Below, piece by piece: positions 25,690 through 36,482 of a DNA stretch of 64,000 bases. Source of the stretch: Isochrysis galbana (Eukaryota; Haptophyta; Isochrysidales; Isochrysidaceae). The translations under genes were made by a program, and so were the position numbers. The notes below the pieces were generated by a model that had not been told where the DNA came from, did no database searches, and saw only the letters and a list, made by a program, of their open reading frames with translations. The stretch covers positions 4,524,226-4,588,225 of the forward strand of contig CM030937.1 in assembly GCA_018136815.1 (NCBI GenBank). Reading direction: 5' to 3'. How positions within the stretch are numbered: the stretch's first letter is position 1; every line of letters starts with the position of its first letter.

Positions 25690-27360
25690 TCACATGCGTT
25701 GGACCACTAACACTTGTATTGGATCTGATATGAGCTCTCAAGCACCTATCAGCTAATATCAGCTCTCTGCTCAGAGCTTTGCTCCCTGTCAGCTCATATA
25801 AGCGCGCCACAGCGCCTGCGCACCGCTACACCACACCGCGCCTGGTACTAACTAGGCGCTAGAGCACTTTCACTTTAACTATACCAACCACCAAAGCCCC
25901 TCGTCTTCGTCTTACATAGAGGGCGATCTGTCGGCGATCCCGTCTGGAAGGGGAATCGCACCATCGCACCATAACGGAAACGAGGGGCAATCCTGCCGCA
26001 CAGCATTCAGCATTCCAAAAGACTTACCGAATGAGACGAGAGAAATGCGGTGTGCCTAAGGGGGAGATACGAAGAGGTTGCAAATTAAATAAACCTGATT
26101 GCAATCACTGAAGCAGATAGAGAAACATGGGGAAGATAGCAAATTAAACCTATTTACTATTTACGAGGCGCCTACTAGCTAGGAGGAAGAAAGGTGAGGA
26201 AACTTCCCTTCTCTTTCGAGAGAGAGAGAGAGGGCGCTCCACAACCCAAGATCCTAGGCGTCCACGCGAAGTTTTTGACCGAGAACGAGAACGAGAGAAT
26301 TATTAATGGCAAAGAGAAGAGCGAAGCCTAACGAGTGTCGATTCGCGAATGCGACACCCCCCTGCTAGGATCGAGCGTCCCGCGAGGAAAAGAAGAGAAC
26401 CTAACGGATATCGGAGAGCTCCGAACAATGCGTCCCCGTCGAAGTGCGGAATGTAGTCGACTTCGGACGGAAACAGATCACATGTCACATGTCGCATGTC
26501 GCCACATCAGCTGACGAGAGTCCCCCCCCCCCCCCCGCCCGGTGCTTTTTCCCGGAGAGTCGCCCGACGTAGGTCGTTCGGGTTAAGAGCAGATTAGTTT
26601 TGTTCGTCCAGTGCATCCTTCCTTGCGTGCGCGCGACCAAGTTCAAGTTCCGTGATTCATTGGTGTCCCATGTTACGAGTCATGACCTATGTGAATGCCT
26701 GTGACGTGCAAGGCTAAACATCTAAATCTAAATATCTAAATATCTTTCTTAGAATGTTCGTTCGTATGTTCTGCCACCAACCACCAAGGTGGTGGGGGGG
26801 AGGAGAGCGTCTCAAACTCGAAAATCGAAACTCGACACCCCGACTCGAACATTCAAATGATTCAAACTCGTCTCAACACTCTGCACTCTACACTAGACAC
26901 TAGCTAGACACTGGGCACTGGGCACTAGCACTAGACACTAGGCACTAGAGACGCTAGACATTCAAAACGCCCCCCTCGCCGCGCCTAACCCCCACCCCCC
27001 GGTACAGTTTACAGTTAGTTCATATTGTTCATATTGTTTACGTAAACAACCCCGCTTACGTTCACGTTCACCAGACTCGCTGCTCTTGTAAACGGACGTG
27101 AACACCCGTTTCATATCCCGCGTTTGGTGAAGGTAAACAAGTGTTCATAAACTGTTTAGTAAACTCCGAACACTGCTCTAGAGCTAGCACCTCCAACTCT
27201 CATTCTAGAGTATGAGTAGAGTATGGAAGTTTATAAAATCGTTGCTGAATGAGAAGCTCTATCTAGCCTCTAGAGTGCAAGTAGATAGAGATATTCAAAG
27301 TTTTTGGAATGCGAAGAAACCTGGCGGGGGAGACAGCGCGCGCGGTGGGGGGAGAGTATT
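25690..27360. other. Gene-poor spacer with simple repeats
   Basis: Includes TATCAGCTCTC repeats (25740-25800), a C-run at 26522-26536, CACTAG-type simple repeats (26885-26950) and an inverted GTTTACGTAAAC with several GTAAAC and GTGAAC motifs (27030-27170). No coding frame is supported on either strand. Confidence 0.45.
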
Positions 27361-27361
27361 T

Positions 27362-27765
27362 TTATTATACAAGAGAGTGGAGGGAGGGGGAAGGAAGAAT
27401 GGAGAGAGAACGAGAGAGGAGATCGAGAGTGAGAAGAGGCTGAGAAAGAAGGAAACGGAGGGGAGAGCGAGAGGGAGAGAGATGAGAGAGGCAGAAGAAG
27501 GGCAAAGAAAGTGAGAGGAGAGAGGGAAAGCTCGTGGAGAGACAGGAGGAGAGAGAGAGAGAGAAGAGAGCTAGAGTCGGAGCGAACGAGAGAGGGGGCG
27601 GGTTGAGAGAAAGGGCGGGGAGCCTCCCTCTCAAGAGAGAAGGAGATAGGACACAGAGTAGGAGAGAAACGAGAGAGAGATTAGGAGAGAGACGGGGGAC
27701 GAGAGAGGAGAGAGAAAGGAGAGAGAGAGAAGAGAGGAGCAGAGAGAGAAAGGTAGGTCTTCCCT
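27362..27765 (+). repeat. Homopurine tract of about 400 bp
   Basis: Almost entirely G and A on the plus strand (GAGAGA, GGAGAG mixtures), ending about 415 bp before the large gene at 28180. Open frames across it are composition artefacts. Mirror-type purine tracts can adopt triplex structure; that is inference. Confidence 0.75.
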
Positions 27766-28084
27766 GTGGATGATGAATCATGTCTAGAGCTACTCTATAG
27801 TAGCGAGTATGAGTACTTCAGGATGCGAGAGAGAGCAGAAAGCGAGGAGGAAGGTTTTTCTTTCTTTCTGTTCTTCTTCCGTGCAATTCTCCTCGTTTCC
27901 AAGACCCTGACTGTGGACAAATACAATAACGAGAGAGCGAGAGAGAGAGGGAAGAGAAGCAAGAAAGGGCAGAGGGCCACAGGGGAGCAACAAGAGGTAG
28001 GGCGATACCATGAAGAAAAAGGGCCCCGTTCATAGCATTGCGGGAGTACGTAGCACAGGGGAAGCCCGCCCTGCCGCTCTGTGC

Positions 28085-28165
28085 GCCCTTCTGCCAGACA
28101 CTCCCCCCCCCCCCCCCTCTCCCCTCCCTCTTCCTCCCTTCTTTCCCACCACGCCGCTCTGGCCG
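28085..28165 (+). promoter_or_regulatory. Pyrimidine-rich leader before the 28180 gene
   Basis: A C-run followed by CTCCCCTCCCTCTTCCTCCC ends about 20-50 bp before the ATG at 28180, matching the tracts before the genes at 16194 and 62220. Confidence 0.45.
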
Positions 28166-28179
28166 AGCCGCACCAACGC

Positions 28180-31100
28180 ATGACGGGGGTGCCGTCGGCC
28201 TCGGCCAAAGCGGTCGAGCTCGCTGCCACCGCCGACGGCGTGCGATGTTGTGGTGTAGGGCCAGCGCTGCCCAGCCCGACAGAGCAAGCAGTCACTGCCG
28301 TACTCACTGCTCCACCCAGCCTGGCGGCGGGGCCGGCGCTAGTAGTCAAGCAGGCGTCCGCTGGCGTCCTCACGCCCGCCAGCGTCCTGCCCGCAGCACC
28401 CGCCGCCCCGCTCCCCACCGCCACTGTGATGACTCCCACGTTTGCTGTGATGGCAGCCGCACCTGCACCAATGCCAATGCCACAGTCGAGCCGGCTATTT
28501 CAGCCCAGTGGTCCATCGGCTGCCGCGCACGCTGTGCTTCCCGGGCTCGCCGATGCTGCCAGGCAAAGACAGTCAGGCGTTGTGCCAGCCGTACTGCCTG
28601 GAGCCTGTGGGGTGCAGATCCCTGTGAGGGCCTCGCCAGCAACCGCCACTGCGAGCCTCATGCCTGCTGTCACAGCGGTGGGGCCTGCGGTGGCAATGCC
28701 GGCCTCAGGGGCTGCTGTGGCGCCTGCCATGGCAATATCACGGGCCAGCGTTGTGCAAACGGCGTCGCCGCTACCAGCGGGTGTCGTTATGCAGGCGATA
28801 GGCCCGTTGCCCACGCGCCGTGCCGCTGAACGTGTGGGCGCTCCCATTGTCAACCCCATGCCAGCTGTGCTCGGCAAAGTGGCGATGATGCTGCCGGGAT
28901 CTGTGCGGCCAACGATGCTCACGCTTGTTCGCCCGGACGCACCTGTGGATGCAGTGGATGGTGGTGGAGTCAAGACGGCGTTTGCGCAGCCGACGCCTAC
29001 CTTAGTGCAGACGCCTCAGCCAGCAGTGCCAGCCCCAACAACACCACAAACACGTGAGCAAGCCGCCCAACATGTTCAGCACCTCAAGCAGATGCAGCAG
29101 CAGTTGCAGCAGCAGGTGCAGCATATTCAGCAGCTGCAACAGATGCAGCAGGCGCAACAACATGCACAGCAAAATATTGCGCCGAGCCAATCGTCTGCGC
29201 AGCCTGCTGTGGCTTCCGTGGTGCAACCCACTCCTGTTGCCGCCTTGCAAACGGCTGTCGTGGTGCAGCCGTCAGCTCAGTCGCCACCCCAAATAGCGGC
29301 AGCCGAGCCGCAGGCCCAAAAGTCGCAGGGCCAACCGCAGGAACTGCAGTCGTTGGCAGCTGAGCCACGGACACCGCAACACTCTCAAGCGCGGCCTCAA
29401 CTACAGCACGCTACATCCCAACCCCAAACACTACCGGCTCCGGCCCCACCTGGGCTGCAGCACAATGCGGCCCACCCTCAACCACCGCAAGCTCCGGCGA
29501 GGCCTCTGCCGCAGCCAGTTCCGACCGACTCAAAGTCACAGCAGCAGCGGTGGCCATCACAGCTGCCTCCACAGGTCCAGACGAATTTGCAGCCGCTACA
29601 ACCGGCGCCCCTCATCATCCAGCCACAACAGCCACAACCACTCTCCTCAACTTTTTTCTCCCAGGCCCAGCGGGCAGGGCATCAGAGCGCGAACGTAGTG
29701 ACGCCAGTGGCCACGATGAAACCGGCTTCTGCGTCAAGTTCTACAACCTCTCAGGCGGCGTGGGCTTTGGGCAGTGCAGTTGAAGTACGCAGCGAAGTGG
29801 ATCCGTCTCTTCTAGGTGCATGGGTTGAGGCCGAAGTTATCTCGGTGGATGCAAACAGCGATGCGGTTGGGGTGCGATTGCGGTGCCTTGCATTTGACGG
29901 GGAGAAGCGGACGATGCGTACGGCTGCGGTACGAGCTCGGCCGCTGCCGGACATGACGGAATGGAAAGCTGGCGATCGCGTCGAGGCTCGAATCGGTGGC
30001 GTGTGGCGGAACGCAGAGGTTCTCGATGTTCTCCCTAAGGGCACGGCTCCAGAATCGAGCGGCCTTACAGCCGGCCGGCCCGTGCGGTTGCTGCTGCATG
30101 GTACGAGGCTTTGGCTTGACATGTCTGCCTTGCGCAAGCGAGGTGAGCCTTGGAAGGGAAACCTTGGGCTGAGCGTGCTCTCTGCTGAGAGGGCAGCCGC
30201 CGCGATGGCCCACAGCCAAGCGCGAAAGCGAGATCGCTCTCGAGACCGTCAACGCGACCGTTCTCGCCCGCGCCTCGACGGCTCTAGGATGGCGTACTCC
30301 CTGGGCTTCCCGAGGGGGATTGGCGCAAATGGATTCCCTCTCCAACGATCAGCCTCGGCGGACTCGACATCTCGTTGGCGCGGCGTCATCTTGGATGGCC
30401 TTCGAGCCGACTTCATACTGCCAACGCCGGGGTGTGCAAACAGCCGCCTGCGATGGGAGATCCCCGTGGGTGTCAGCGGAGGCCAGACTTTGCTGTTGAG
30501 CATTCGACGTCAACCCGAAGTAATGGAGATCGAGGTGCCTCAAGGAGCCACAGCCGGCACGCTCTTACTTGCACATACTTCTCTAGGCCATATGGTGCAC
30601 ATTGCAACCCCGCCGAACGCTGTTCCAGGCTCTCGGATTGTGGTCTCAGTGCCCTTGCCTCCGCAAGGTGTGAACGTCAGGTTGCCGCGTGAGGCTAAGC
30701 CAGGAATGGCGGTGACAATCACGCTACCAAAGCCAGTCGTGGAGGTCGGTGGGAACGACGATGGCATCACAGGCCAGGGTGGGCGAGGCCGCGACCGGGC
30801 TCTGAAGCGGGGACACGGGGGCGCGTACGCCGCGCTAGGGAGCGGCGCGTTTTCCGGCTATGGCACGGAGGGGACGAAGCGGCATCGACGTGCCGGAATG
30901 GTTGATGTCGCTGCAATGAACATGGCTGCTGAGGCCCAAGCGTACTTGCGTGCCCTCGAGCCGTGCGGGAGGAGCGCCGACGCCATTGCGATGGGCAACG
31001 AGCAAATCTTCCAGCAACTCTGCGAACTGTACGCCCGCCCTGAGATGGTAGACACTTGGCTGATGTGCGAGGTGCTACTGAAACGCCTCCAGCAGCCAGT

Positions 31101-32625
31101 GCCATCCCTCGCGGAGCTTGAAGGATGGCTATGTGCCATGCCTTGCATGCATGTTGTTGGGGAGCTTACCGTCCAAGATTTTGAGACCGCCAGCAGAGCA
31201 TCGTGTGGAAGAGCTTTTAGTGTAAAGCCCGACGCGCTTGGAGCTCTACACGCTGAGATACTCATCCAATTGCTCCACGAAGCCACACCGGCGGCGCCAA
31301 GTGGCGAAAATGCGCCTTTGCTCACAGACGCCGTCTTGGAAGCCTGGTTGCGGCAGGACGGGTGGATGCATGCACTGGGCGTGGCTTTGGGCGCCGGCTT
31401 ATGGAGGAAAGCTTATCCGGATACGGTATGCCCATTTGTGAGCGTCGAAGCAGCCGAGAAACCCCTCACGCCAGATTGTACGCACAAAGGTTCCAAATTC
31501 GGTGAGTGGGTGACCGAGATTGGTCCGCCGCTTTGTGGCACATATGGTTGTATCCTGCCCAACAATCACGCGGGTCTCCATCAGCTTCCTGAGTCGGAGC
31601 GAGGTTCGCGTGGAGGCCGCTCACGACGGGAGTCCGGCCCGGACAATGCTAAGGCGAGTGACACTGCGGCGCAAGCCGACAAGCCCGCTCTTGCAGACGA
31701 GGTCTGTCAGCCACATGTCACTGTCGATCCGATTCTTGTGTCGGCGGCTTCAGCCATATCCTGCGTTGCCTCGGCGTCAACTCTCGAGCAGCGGGTGAAA
31801 GGTCTCGTGCCATACGCGAAGTCGAAGGCAGTGGAGCGCATGATGGCGCTTCGCGCTCTTTGTCTTAGCATTGTGACGCCATCGGAGCAGAAGAGGGTGC
31901 GAACAGCGGGATCTCGTTTATATCTCGGCTCCTGTCTAGATGCAGACTATTGGGCAATACCTTCTGCGTCTCGTGTTTACCGTATCCCTCGGCAAGCGGG
32001 GAATGCTGACATCCCAGTCGGCTCGGGCTGGACGGCAGTGAGTCTGGAACGCGATGACTTCGTCGCCTTCGGAACCACTCTCGCTCGCTGTTGTGTGGCG
32101 CACTGCGAGGGTGCGGCAAGCGCCTCGCGTTCCGGTGCCGCTTGCTACGCCGTGCTCAACCGCCTGCGTGATCGGGTACCTGCATCGGAACATCCGTATC
32201 TTGAGCCACCACCTCCACCCGAACCTCTATGGGAACCGGAGCCGGAACCGGTCAAAGCCGGCCGGCCTAAGACTGTGAACATTCGGCCGCCTTCTGAGAG
32301 CCAGAGCCGCTCTGACCGCAAGGAGGTAGAGCGGCGCCGTAGCGCAAATGTCGGCAAGCGAGAGCGGAGCGCAGCTCCTGCCGAGGCACCCATTGTGGCT
32401 GCGACTGACGCAGCATCCAAGGGAAACGCGCGCGCGGTAAACGGAGTGGCTATACTAGAGCAAAGGCCTACTTCACCACCCCGCGTGAGGGTCCAGCTTC
32501 GGGCGCAACGAGTGCCTATCGGCCATAGGCAAGTAGCAGTGCGTGCATGCCTCAAGCTGACTGTGCCCCGACATCGGAGGCTCTCGAGCACCCTACGCTT
32601 CCACCAGCAAGACGCTGGGCCGTAG
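28180..32625 (+). CDS. Large Agenet/Tudor-like chromatin-associated protein
   Basis: 1481 residues from ATG 28180 (MTGVPSASAK); the frame is open 33 codons further but through the pyrimidine leader. Residues 1-290 are Ala/Pro/Val-rich, and about 290-490 are Gln-rich with repeated HIQQLQQMQQ. Two Agenet/Tudor-type strands follow: LGSAVEVRSEVDPSLLGAW (about 527) and WKAGDRVEARIGGVWRNAEV (about 594). Next come an RS-like patch RDRSRDRQRDRSR (about 685) and beta-repeats of the VEVPQGATAGTLL kind (745-855). After these is a conserved-looking helical region, then CGTYGCILPNNHAGLHQLP (about 1120), a CX4-5HX3H pattern seen in protist chromatin proteins. Likely nuclear, histone-tail or DNA associated (inference). 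The last 40 residues are poorly conserved in look and might be altered by an intron. Confidence 0.75.
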   Translation: MTGVPSASAKAVELAATADGVRCCGVGPALPSPTEQAVTAVLTAPPSLAAGPALVVKQASAGVLTPASVLPAAPAAPLPTATVMTPTFAVMAAAPAPMPMPQSSRLFQPSGPSAAAHAVLPGLADAARQRQSGVVPAVLPGACGVQIPVRASPATATASLMPAVTAVGPAVAMPASGAAVAPAMAISRASVVQTASPLPAGVVMQAIGPLPTRRAAERVGAPIVNPMPAVLGKVAMMLPGSVRPTMLTLVRPDAPVDAVDGGGVKTAFAQPTPTLVQTPQPAVPAPTTPQTREQAAQHVQHLKQMQQQLQQQVQHIQQLQQMQQAQQHAQQNIAPSQSSAQPAVASVVQPTPVAALQTAVVVQPSAQSPPQIAAAEPQAQKSQGQPQELQSLAAEPRTPQHSQARPQLQHATSQPQTLPAPAPPGLQHNAAHPQPPQAPARPLPQPVPTDSKSQQQRWPSQLPPQVQTNLQPLQPAPLIIQPQQPQPLSSTFFSQAQRAGHQSANVVTPVATMKPASASSSTTSQAAWALGSAVEVRSEVDPSLLGAWVEAEVISVDANSDAVGVRLRCLAFDGEKRTMRTAAVRARPLPDMTEWKAGDRVEARIGGVWRNAEVLDVLPKGTAPESSGLTAGRPVRLLLHGTRLWLDMSALRKRGEPWKGNLGLSVLSAERAAAAMAHSQARKRDRSRDRQRDRSRPRLDGSRMAYSLGFPRGIGANGFPLQRSASADSTSRWRGVILDGLRADFILPTPGCANSRLRWEIPVGVSGGQTLLLSIRRQPEVMEIEVPQGATAGTLLLAHTSLGHMVHIATPPNAVPGSRIVVSVPLPPQGVNVRLPREAKPGMAVTITLPKPVVEVGGNDDGITGQGGRGRDRALKRGHGGAYAALGSGAFSGYGTEGTKRHRRAGMVDVAAMNMAAEAQAYLRALEPCGRSADAIAMGNEQIFQQLCELYARPEMVDTWLMCEVLLKRLQQPVPSLAELEGWLCAMPCMHVVGELTVQDFETASRASCGRAFSVKPDALGALHAEILIQLLHEATPAAPSGENAPLLTDAVLEAWLRQDGWMHALGVALGAGLWRKAYPDTVCPFVSVEAAEKPLTPDCTHKGSKFGEWVTEIGPPLCGTYGCILPNNHAGLHQLPESERGSRGGRSRRESGPDNAKASDTAAQADKPALADEVCQPHVTVDPILVSAASAISCVASASTLEQRVKGLVPYAKSKAVERMMALRALCLSIVTPSEQKRVRTAGSRLYLGSCLDADYWAIPSASRVYRIPRQAGNADIPVGSGWTAVSLERDDFVAFGTTLARCCVAHCEGAASASRSGAACYAVLNRLRDRVPASEHPYLEPPPPPEPLWEPEPEPVKAGRPKTVNIRPPSESQSRSDRKEVERRRSANVGKRERSAAPAEAPIVAATDAASKGNARAVNGVAILEQRPTSPPRVRVQLRAQRVPIGHRQVAVRACLKLTVPRHRRLSSTLRFHQQDAGP

Positions 32626-33250
32626 CACTGGCACGATCCGCGTCACCCTGCAGATCGGTCTGGGTAGGCGCGTGGCATGCCCATTCAGTCATGACACGGG
32701 CGACTTCTCAAGTGTTCGGTATGCCCCGCATCTTGTCAACCCTGAGAAAGCATCCCTTTCATCTCACTTTATGGTGTCTCCGTTGCGTACCGCTGGGTAA
32801 ATCATGCGTATTCTCGCGGTCGCGGCCGTGTTCGCCCTCTATTGTGATGCAGCGTACCAAGAGGCTTGATACTCCGCGTCCTTGAGTGGCACGTGGTGGG
32901 TCTAGCTACTGAATTCGAGGGCGGTGAGCACCGTGACGCGAGACATTGGCAACTTCAGTTTCGATCTCGATTCATGGCGCCAGTCCTTTTCCTTTACCGT
33001 ATGTCCGCCTAGCACATGATCCCAATGATTACGGCACAAAAGACGTACCTCATGGTTAGTGTGTGTGATAGCTATTTAGCGTGCCTTGTGGGCTCGTGGC
33101 ATTTGGCATTGGACAAACATTTGATAGCACCGATATTGGCGGCGGATACTTAGCCAAATAATGACACGGCGGGCTGGAACTGGGCGTCGGCTCTGTGTTT
33201 TGGGAGAACTCTTAAGGATCGCGCTTGGTCAGCCACTCACTCAACAAGCC
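32626..33250. other. Intergenic, no gene seen
   Basis: 3' flank of the large gene. A frame at 32547-32885 overlaps its end in another phase and could be an alternative last exon, but I see no domain. Nothing else supportable. Confidence 0.35.
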
Positions 33251-33256
33251 TGTCCT

Positions 33257-33735
33257 GCAACTGAGTTTATACTTGGTTGACCCATGGGGGGACACGAGCC
33301 CCCCCCTCTCTCCACTCCTCCCCTGCCATGGGGGAGGAACCACCCATCCTCCTGGCACGCCTGATGGCTTGCCAGGAGGCCACTGCCCTACTGACCCACT
33401 CCCTTCCCCACCACAGGCTCGCCCCATTTGCCCATCCTGGCCCCTCGTGACCAGCCCATCGCTCCAACCCTCCCTCCCCCCCTGGTCGACAGGCAGACAG
33501 GTGCAGCGTGGGGGCCCCAGAGGCGCGGGAGCGCCAGCGAGGGAGAGGCAGGGGAGACAAGGGCCCAGCCCCAGCCTCCTCTGCCCCCTGAGCTGGCCTC
33601 CGGGAGCCTCCAGGGGCCGCCAGAGGGCAGCTGGAGGCCTGCCGCAGGCGCGCCATCGCGCGTGCCTGCAGGAGAGGGGAGAGAGAGAGCGGAGAAGGGG
33701 GTGGGTGGAGCGAGAGCTCCGCTCACCGGAAAATA
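33257..33735 (+). mobile_element. SINE-like or LINE-leader repeat copy
   Basis: Near-identical to 10767-11215 from CAACT[A/G]AGTTTATACTTGG to the GGAGGCCTGCCGCAGGCGCG block, then diverging. The similarity between copies at 10.8 and 33.3 kb is high enough to suggest recent mobility. No target duplication identified. Confidence 0.75.
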
Positions 33736-33910
33736 GGTAAGTCCCGCACCTGTTTACAGGATAAGTCGGGTCTGAGGCCGCCGCCCACTCGGGAGACACA
33801 GGAGGAAGGGGGGGAATGATCACCGGGGGGAGGCGCGGGCCACCGGACCATATCTAAGCCCTTCACCCCTATCCTCCTAGCAGTGCACGGGGGGAGTCGC
33901 CTTATGGCGG

Positions 33911-36482
33911 CAGTGATGGGACGTCAGGGATCAGGTCGTCAGGTTTTGACAACCTAACACCTGATATCAGACCTGATATTAGCCTAATATCAGGTATTAT
34001 AAAGTTAGTAACTATAGTTACAATACTAACGGGAACAGAAACAGAGCTAACAGTCATTTTCGTCCTCTGGCTCCTCCACAACCATCTCTAGCTCCCAAGG
34101 CAGCACATGGGACTCCCAATCCTTCAACAAATCCTCCAAGACCAGATTAGTGTGGCACCTCACAAGCCTCTCTACTGTGGTTTGGCCCAATCTGTTGCGC
34201 TTCTTCGAGTGAATCCAATCCTCGACGGACCAAGAGCGCTCGCACCCTGACGCCGAGCAAGACAGCGCGAGAAGACGACATGCAGCCCACTTCAAGTGAG
34301 GCCAATGAGACAAGTACACATTAGCCCATTTGTATGATGCCATTGTCTTAGCTCTATTAGAAAATGCAACATCATCAGTGAGATCAAATAGGCCACTAGT
34401 GCACGCCTCCTGAAAGTCGGCGAGATCCGCTAACATATCTGGATAAGAGTGATCCCTGGTCGCCATCTGCTTCAAACAAGCCTTTAGCTCCTTAAGCTCT
34501 TGTGATGAAAATTTGCGACGACAATATTCAGGCTCCAAACAATAGGCGGCAGTCATGACTGGGGCATGGAAGTACTCCCACCTGGCCATCAAGAGCTCAT
34601 GAATCTTGTGCCTCTTACGTGCATCCAACGCTGCGATGCCAGTGCGCAGGTGCGTATCAATTTGTAGCATGTAGCCATACACTTTGCCCAGATTTGCCCC
34701 AAGCTTGCCGTCACAAAGCCGCAGGAGTCGATACACAGGCTCCATGATTTGGATTGCTACCTTTATTGTGTCCATGATGTCATCAGAGCGAATGATTCGC
34801 TTGACGGCCTGCGCCTTGTCCCTCCTGTCGCGCGATTGCCCGTCGACCCATTGATTGTAGACTGGGTCGATCATGAGGCGCTCCAAGACAAAGTGCACGT
34901 TCTTGTACCTCATGAGCATCAGGAGAGTCGAGGCGAATCGAGTCTCGCAAGCTTTCAGCAATTCCATACCACCCACAGGTCTCTCAGACTCGGTCACAAC
35001 CTGGCACAAAGCTCGGTAGCGTGCAAGGGTCTTCTGATGCGCCGTGATAAAACTAACCACCTCACGGACCTGCTCAACCATCTTAGCCAGGAAGGACTCT
35101 CCCCAATCAAATTCACGATCTGTGAGCCCTTTCACGCGCACCTTCCCCTTGTCACTGCACACATTCTTCATGAAACAATCAAGGCTATGCGCCGGACAAA
35201 TGAATGAGAAAACGTGCGGGCACTCAGCGGCAATGAGAGGGAAAGACGCAGTGCAGGCACCATCCATGCAAACAGCTACAACATGCTCACTCCCAAAGCC
35301 CTGAATGTGCTTCACAATGAAGTCCTTGATGTACGTGGCGTCCTTCGTCGCGCCTGAAGTGTCTTGAGCTACGATAAAATACGAGCCGAGGGGGAGCGAA
35401 GCCAAACAATTTATGATCGGTTTGTGGGAAACGTTCGTCCACCCATCCGATATGATTGTGACGCCAGTGAGCTCTGCCAAACCCTGAACCTTGCGACGAA
35501 TCTTCTCATCCAGTCGAGCCTCAACGATGGGGAGTATCTTCTGGGTCATTACCTTTCTGCAAGGGAGGCGCGTCTCTGCACCGACCAACATATTACGCGA
35601 CCCACATTTCGCGGTCATGGCGACTGCCTCCCGAAACAGACGGTCTTCCACTAAATCAAGTGGAAGAGCCCTCTTGACGATGACTTTCAGCCACGCCTCG
35701 CAGACATCATCTACCGTGACCGCCTGAAATGGATGGGGTGTCGGGGTGAGTGAGAAGGGTGACTGGGAGAGGGCGAGAGATGTGCCGCTCTCGCTCACGA
35801 CTGCGAGTGCGCGGCCTTGTTCGCGCTTTTGCTCGCGCTCCTCCTTCTCCTTGGCCCGCTTCTCAGCCTCCCTTGCCCGCGCCCGCAGCTCCTTGACAAC
35901 CTGCGAGTGTCTTTCCTTGAACTGCGCGCGTGGCTTGCACGCGCGCACATTCCTACACGGCAGCTTCTCGTCGAGATGCTGCCGGATGTTGTGCGGCCCA
36001 CCGACATACGAATGCCCGCAGAAGAGGCAGCACTTGGCGCGCACGACCTTCGCGCGGCCGGCTGCCTCCTCAATTGTGGACCACTCGAGGGCGCTGCCCT
36101 CGAGTGTGTCCACCTCCTCAGTCCCCCAAGCTGAGGCTGCTCGGGCGGTGGCTGGGGCAAGAGCCAGCGCCATGTCGTCACTGGCCATCGCCAGAGAGAG
36201 AGAGAGAGAGAGAGACGAAGGAACGCCTCATGTGCAGTGAATAAAATGGGCAAAATTACGTATATGTAAAAGTACAGACATTAGCGGGAAGAGGGGGGTG
36301 ATGGAGAGGCTTCCCGCGCCACCTCGTCCTCGCGTCCTCGCGCCAAAAGTTTTTTTTTTTCATGGTTTTGTTATTGGCCTTGTCAGCTTTGTTTTTGCCC
36401 CCACCTGATACCCCTTTGTCAGGTCTAAAGGACCTGATATCATGACATCAGGACCTCATATCAGCCTGATGTCCCATCACTG
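33911..36482 (-). mobile_element. Complete hAT transposon (2572 bp)
   Basis: Terminal inverted repeats CAGTGATGGGAC[G/A]TCAGG (17 of 18 identical) begin at 33911 and end at 36482. Both are flanked by the 8-bp target duplication TATGGCGG (33903-33910 and 36483-36490), perfect. Subterminal CCTGATATCAG-type motifs repeat at 33965-34000 and 36425-36470. It encloses one intact transposase. Perfect duplication, intact frame and good inverted repeats indicate a recent insertion. Confidence 0.95.
34047..36188 (-). CDS. hAT-family transposase
   Basis: 713 residues, uninterrupted, ATG at 36188. N-terminal BED-type zinc finger CCLFCGHSYVGGPHNIRQH (C54, C57, H66, H71). A charged region follows, then a DUF659-like segment with VTIISDGWTNVSHKPIINC and VAVCMDGACTASFPLIAAECPHVFSF, where Asp residues belong to the RNase H-like catalytic core. 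The C-terminal dimerisation region has LSCSASGCERSWSVEDWIHS and KKRNRLGQTTVERLVRCHTN. It cuts and reinserts the surrounding element. Coding strand is preceded by CTCTCTCTCTCT (36192-36213), a likely promoter pyrimidine tract. Everything needed for activity seems present. Confidence 0.93.
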   Translation of the reverse strand: MASDDMALALAPATARAASAWGTEEVDTLEGSALEWSTIEEAAGRAKVVRAKCCLFCGHSYVGGPHNIRQHLDEKLPCRNVRACKPRAQFKERHSQVVKELRARAREAEKRAKEKEEREQKREQGRALAVVSESGTSLALSQSPFSLTPTPHPFQAVTVDDVCEAWLKVIVKRALPLDLVEDRLFREAVAMTAKCGSRNMLVGAETRLPCRKVMTQKILPIVEARLDEKIRRKVQGLAELTGVTIISDGWTNVSHKPIINCLASLPLGSYFIVAQDTSGATKDATYIKDFIVKHIQGFGSEHVVAVCMDGACTASFPLIAAECPHVFSFICPAHSLDCFMKNVCSDKGKVRVKGLTDREFDWGESFLAKMVEQVREVVSFITAHQKTLARYRALCQVVTESERPVGGMELLKACETRFASTLLMLMRYKNVHFVLERLMIDPVYNQWVDGQSRDRRDKAQAVKRIIRSDDIMDTIKVAIQIMEPVYRLLRLCDGKLGANLGKVYGYMLQIDTHLRTGIAALDARKRHKIHELLMARWEYFHAPVMTAAYCLEPEYCRRKFSSQELKELKACLKQMATRDHSYPDMLADLADFQEACTSGLFDLTDDVAFSNRAKTMASYKWANVYLSHWPHLKWAACRLLALSCSASGCERSWSVEDWIHSKKRNRLGQTTVERLVRCHTNLVLEDLLKDWESHVLPWELEMVVEEPEDENDC

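Noticed and set aside
25690-25860. Tandem TATCAGCTCTC motif and CATATAAG as promoter of a hidden gene
   Set aside because: No supportable frame or RNA follows within 1.5 kb.
27365-27781. Ser/Leu/Pro-rich minus-strand frame over the purine tract
   Set aside because: Low-complexity product of a GA-rich sequence; no evidence of coding.
33225-33740. Open frames through the 33.3-kb repeat
   Set aside because: The same region in the 10.8-kb copy has different frames because of indels, so selection for a protein is absent.
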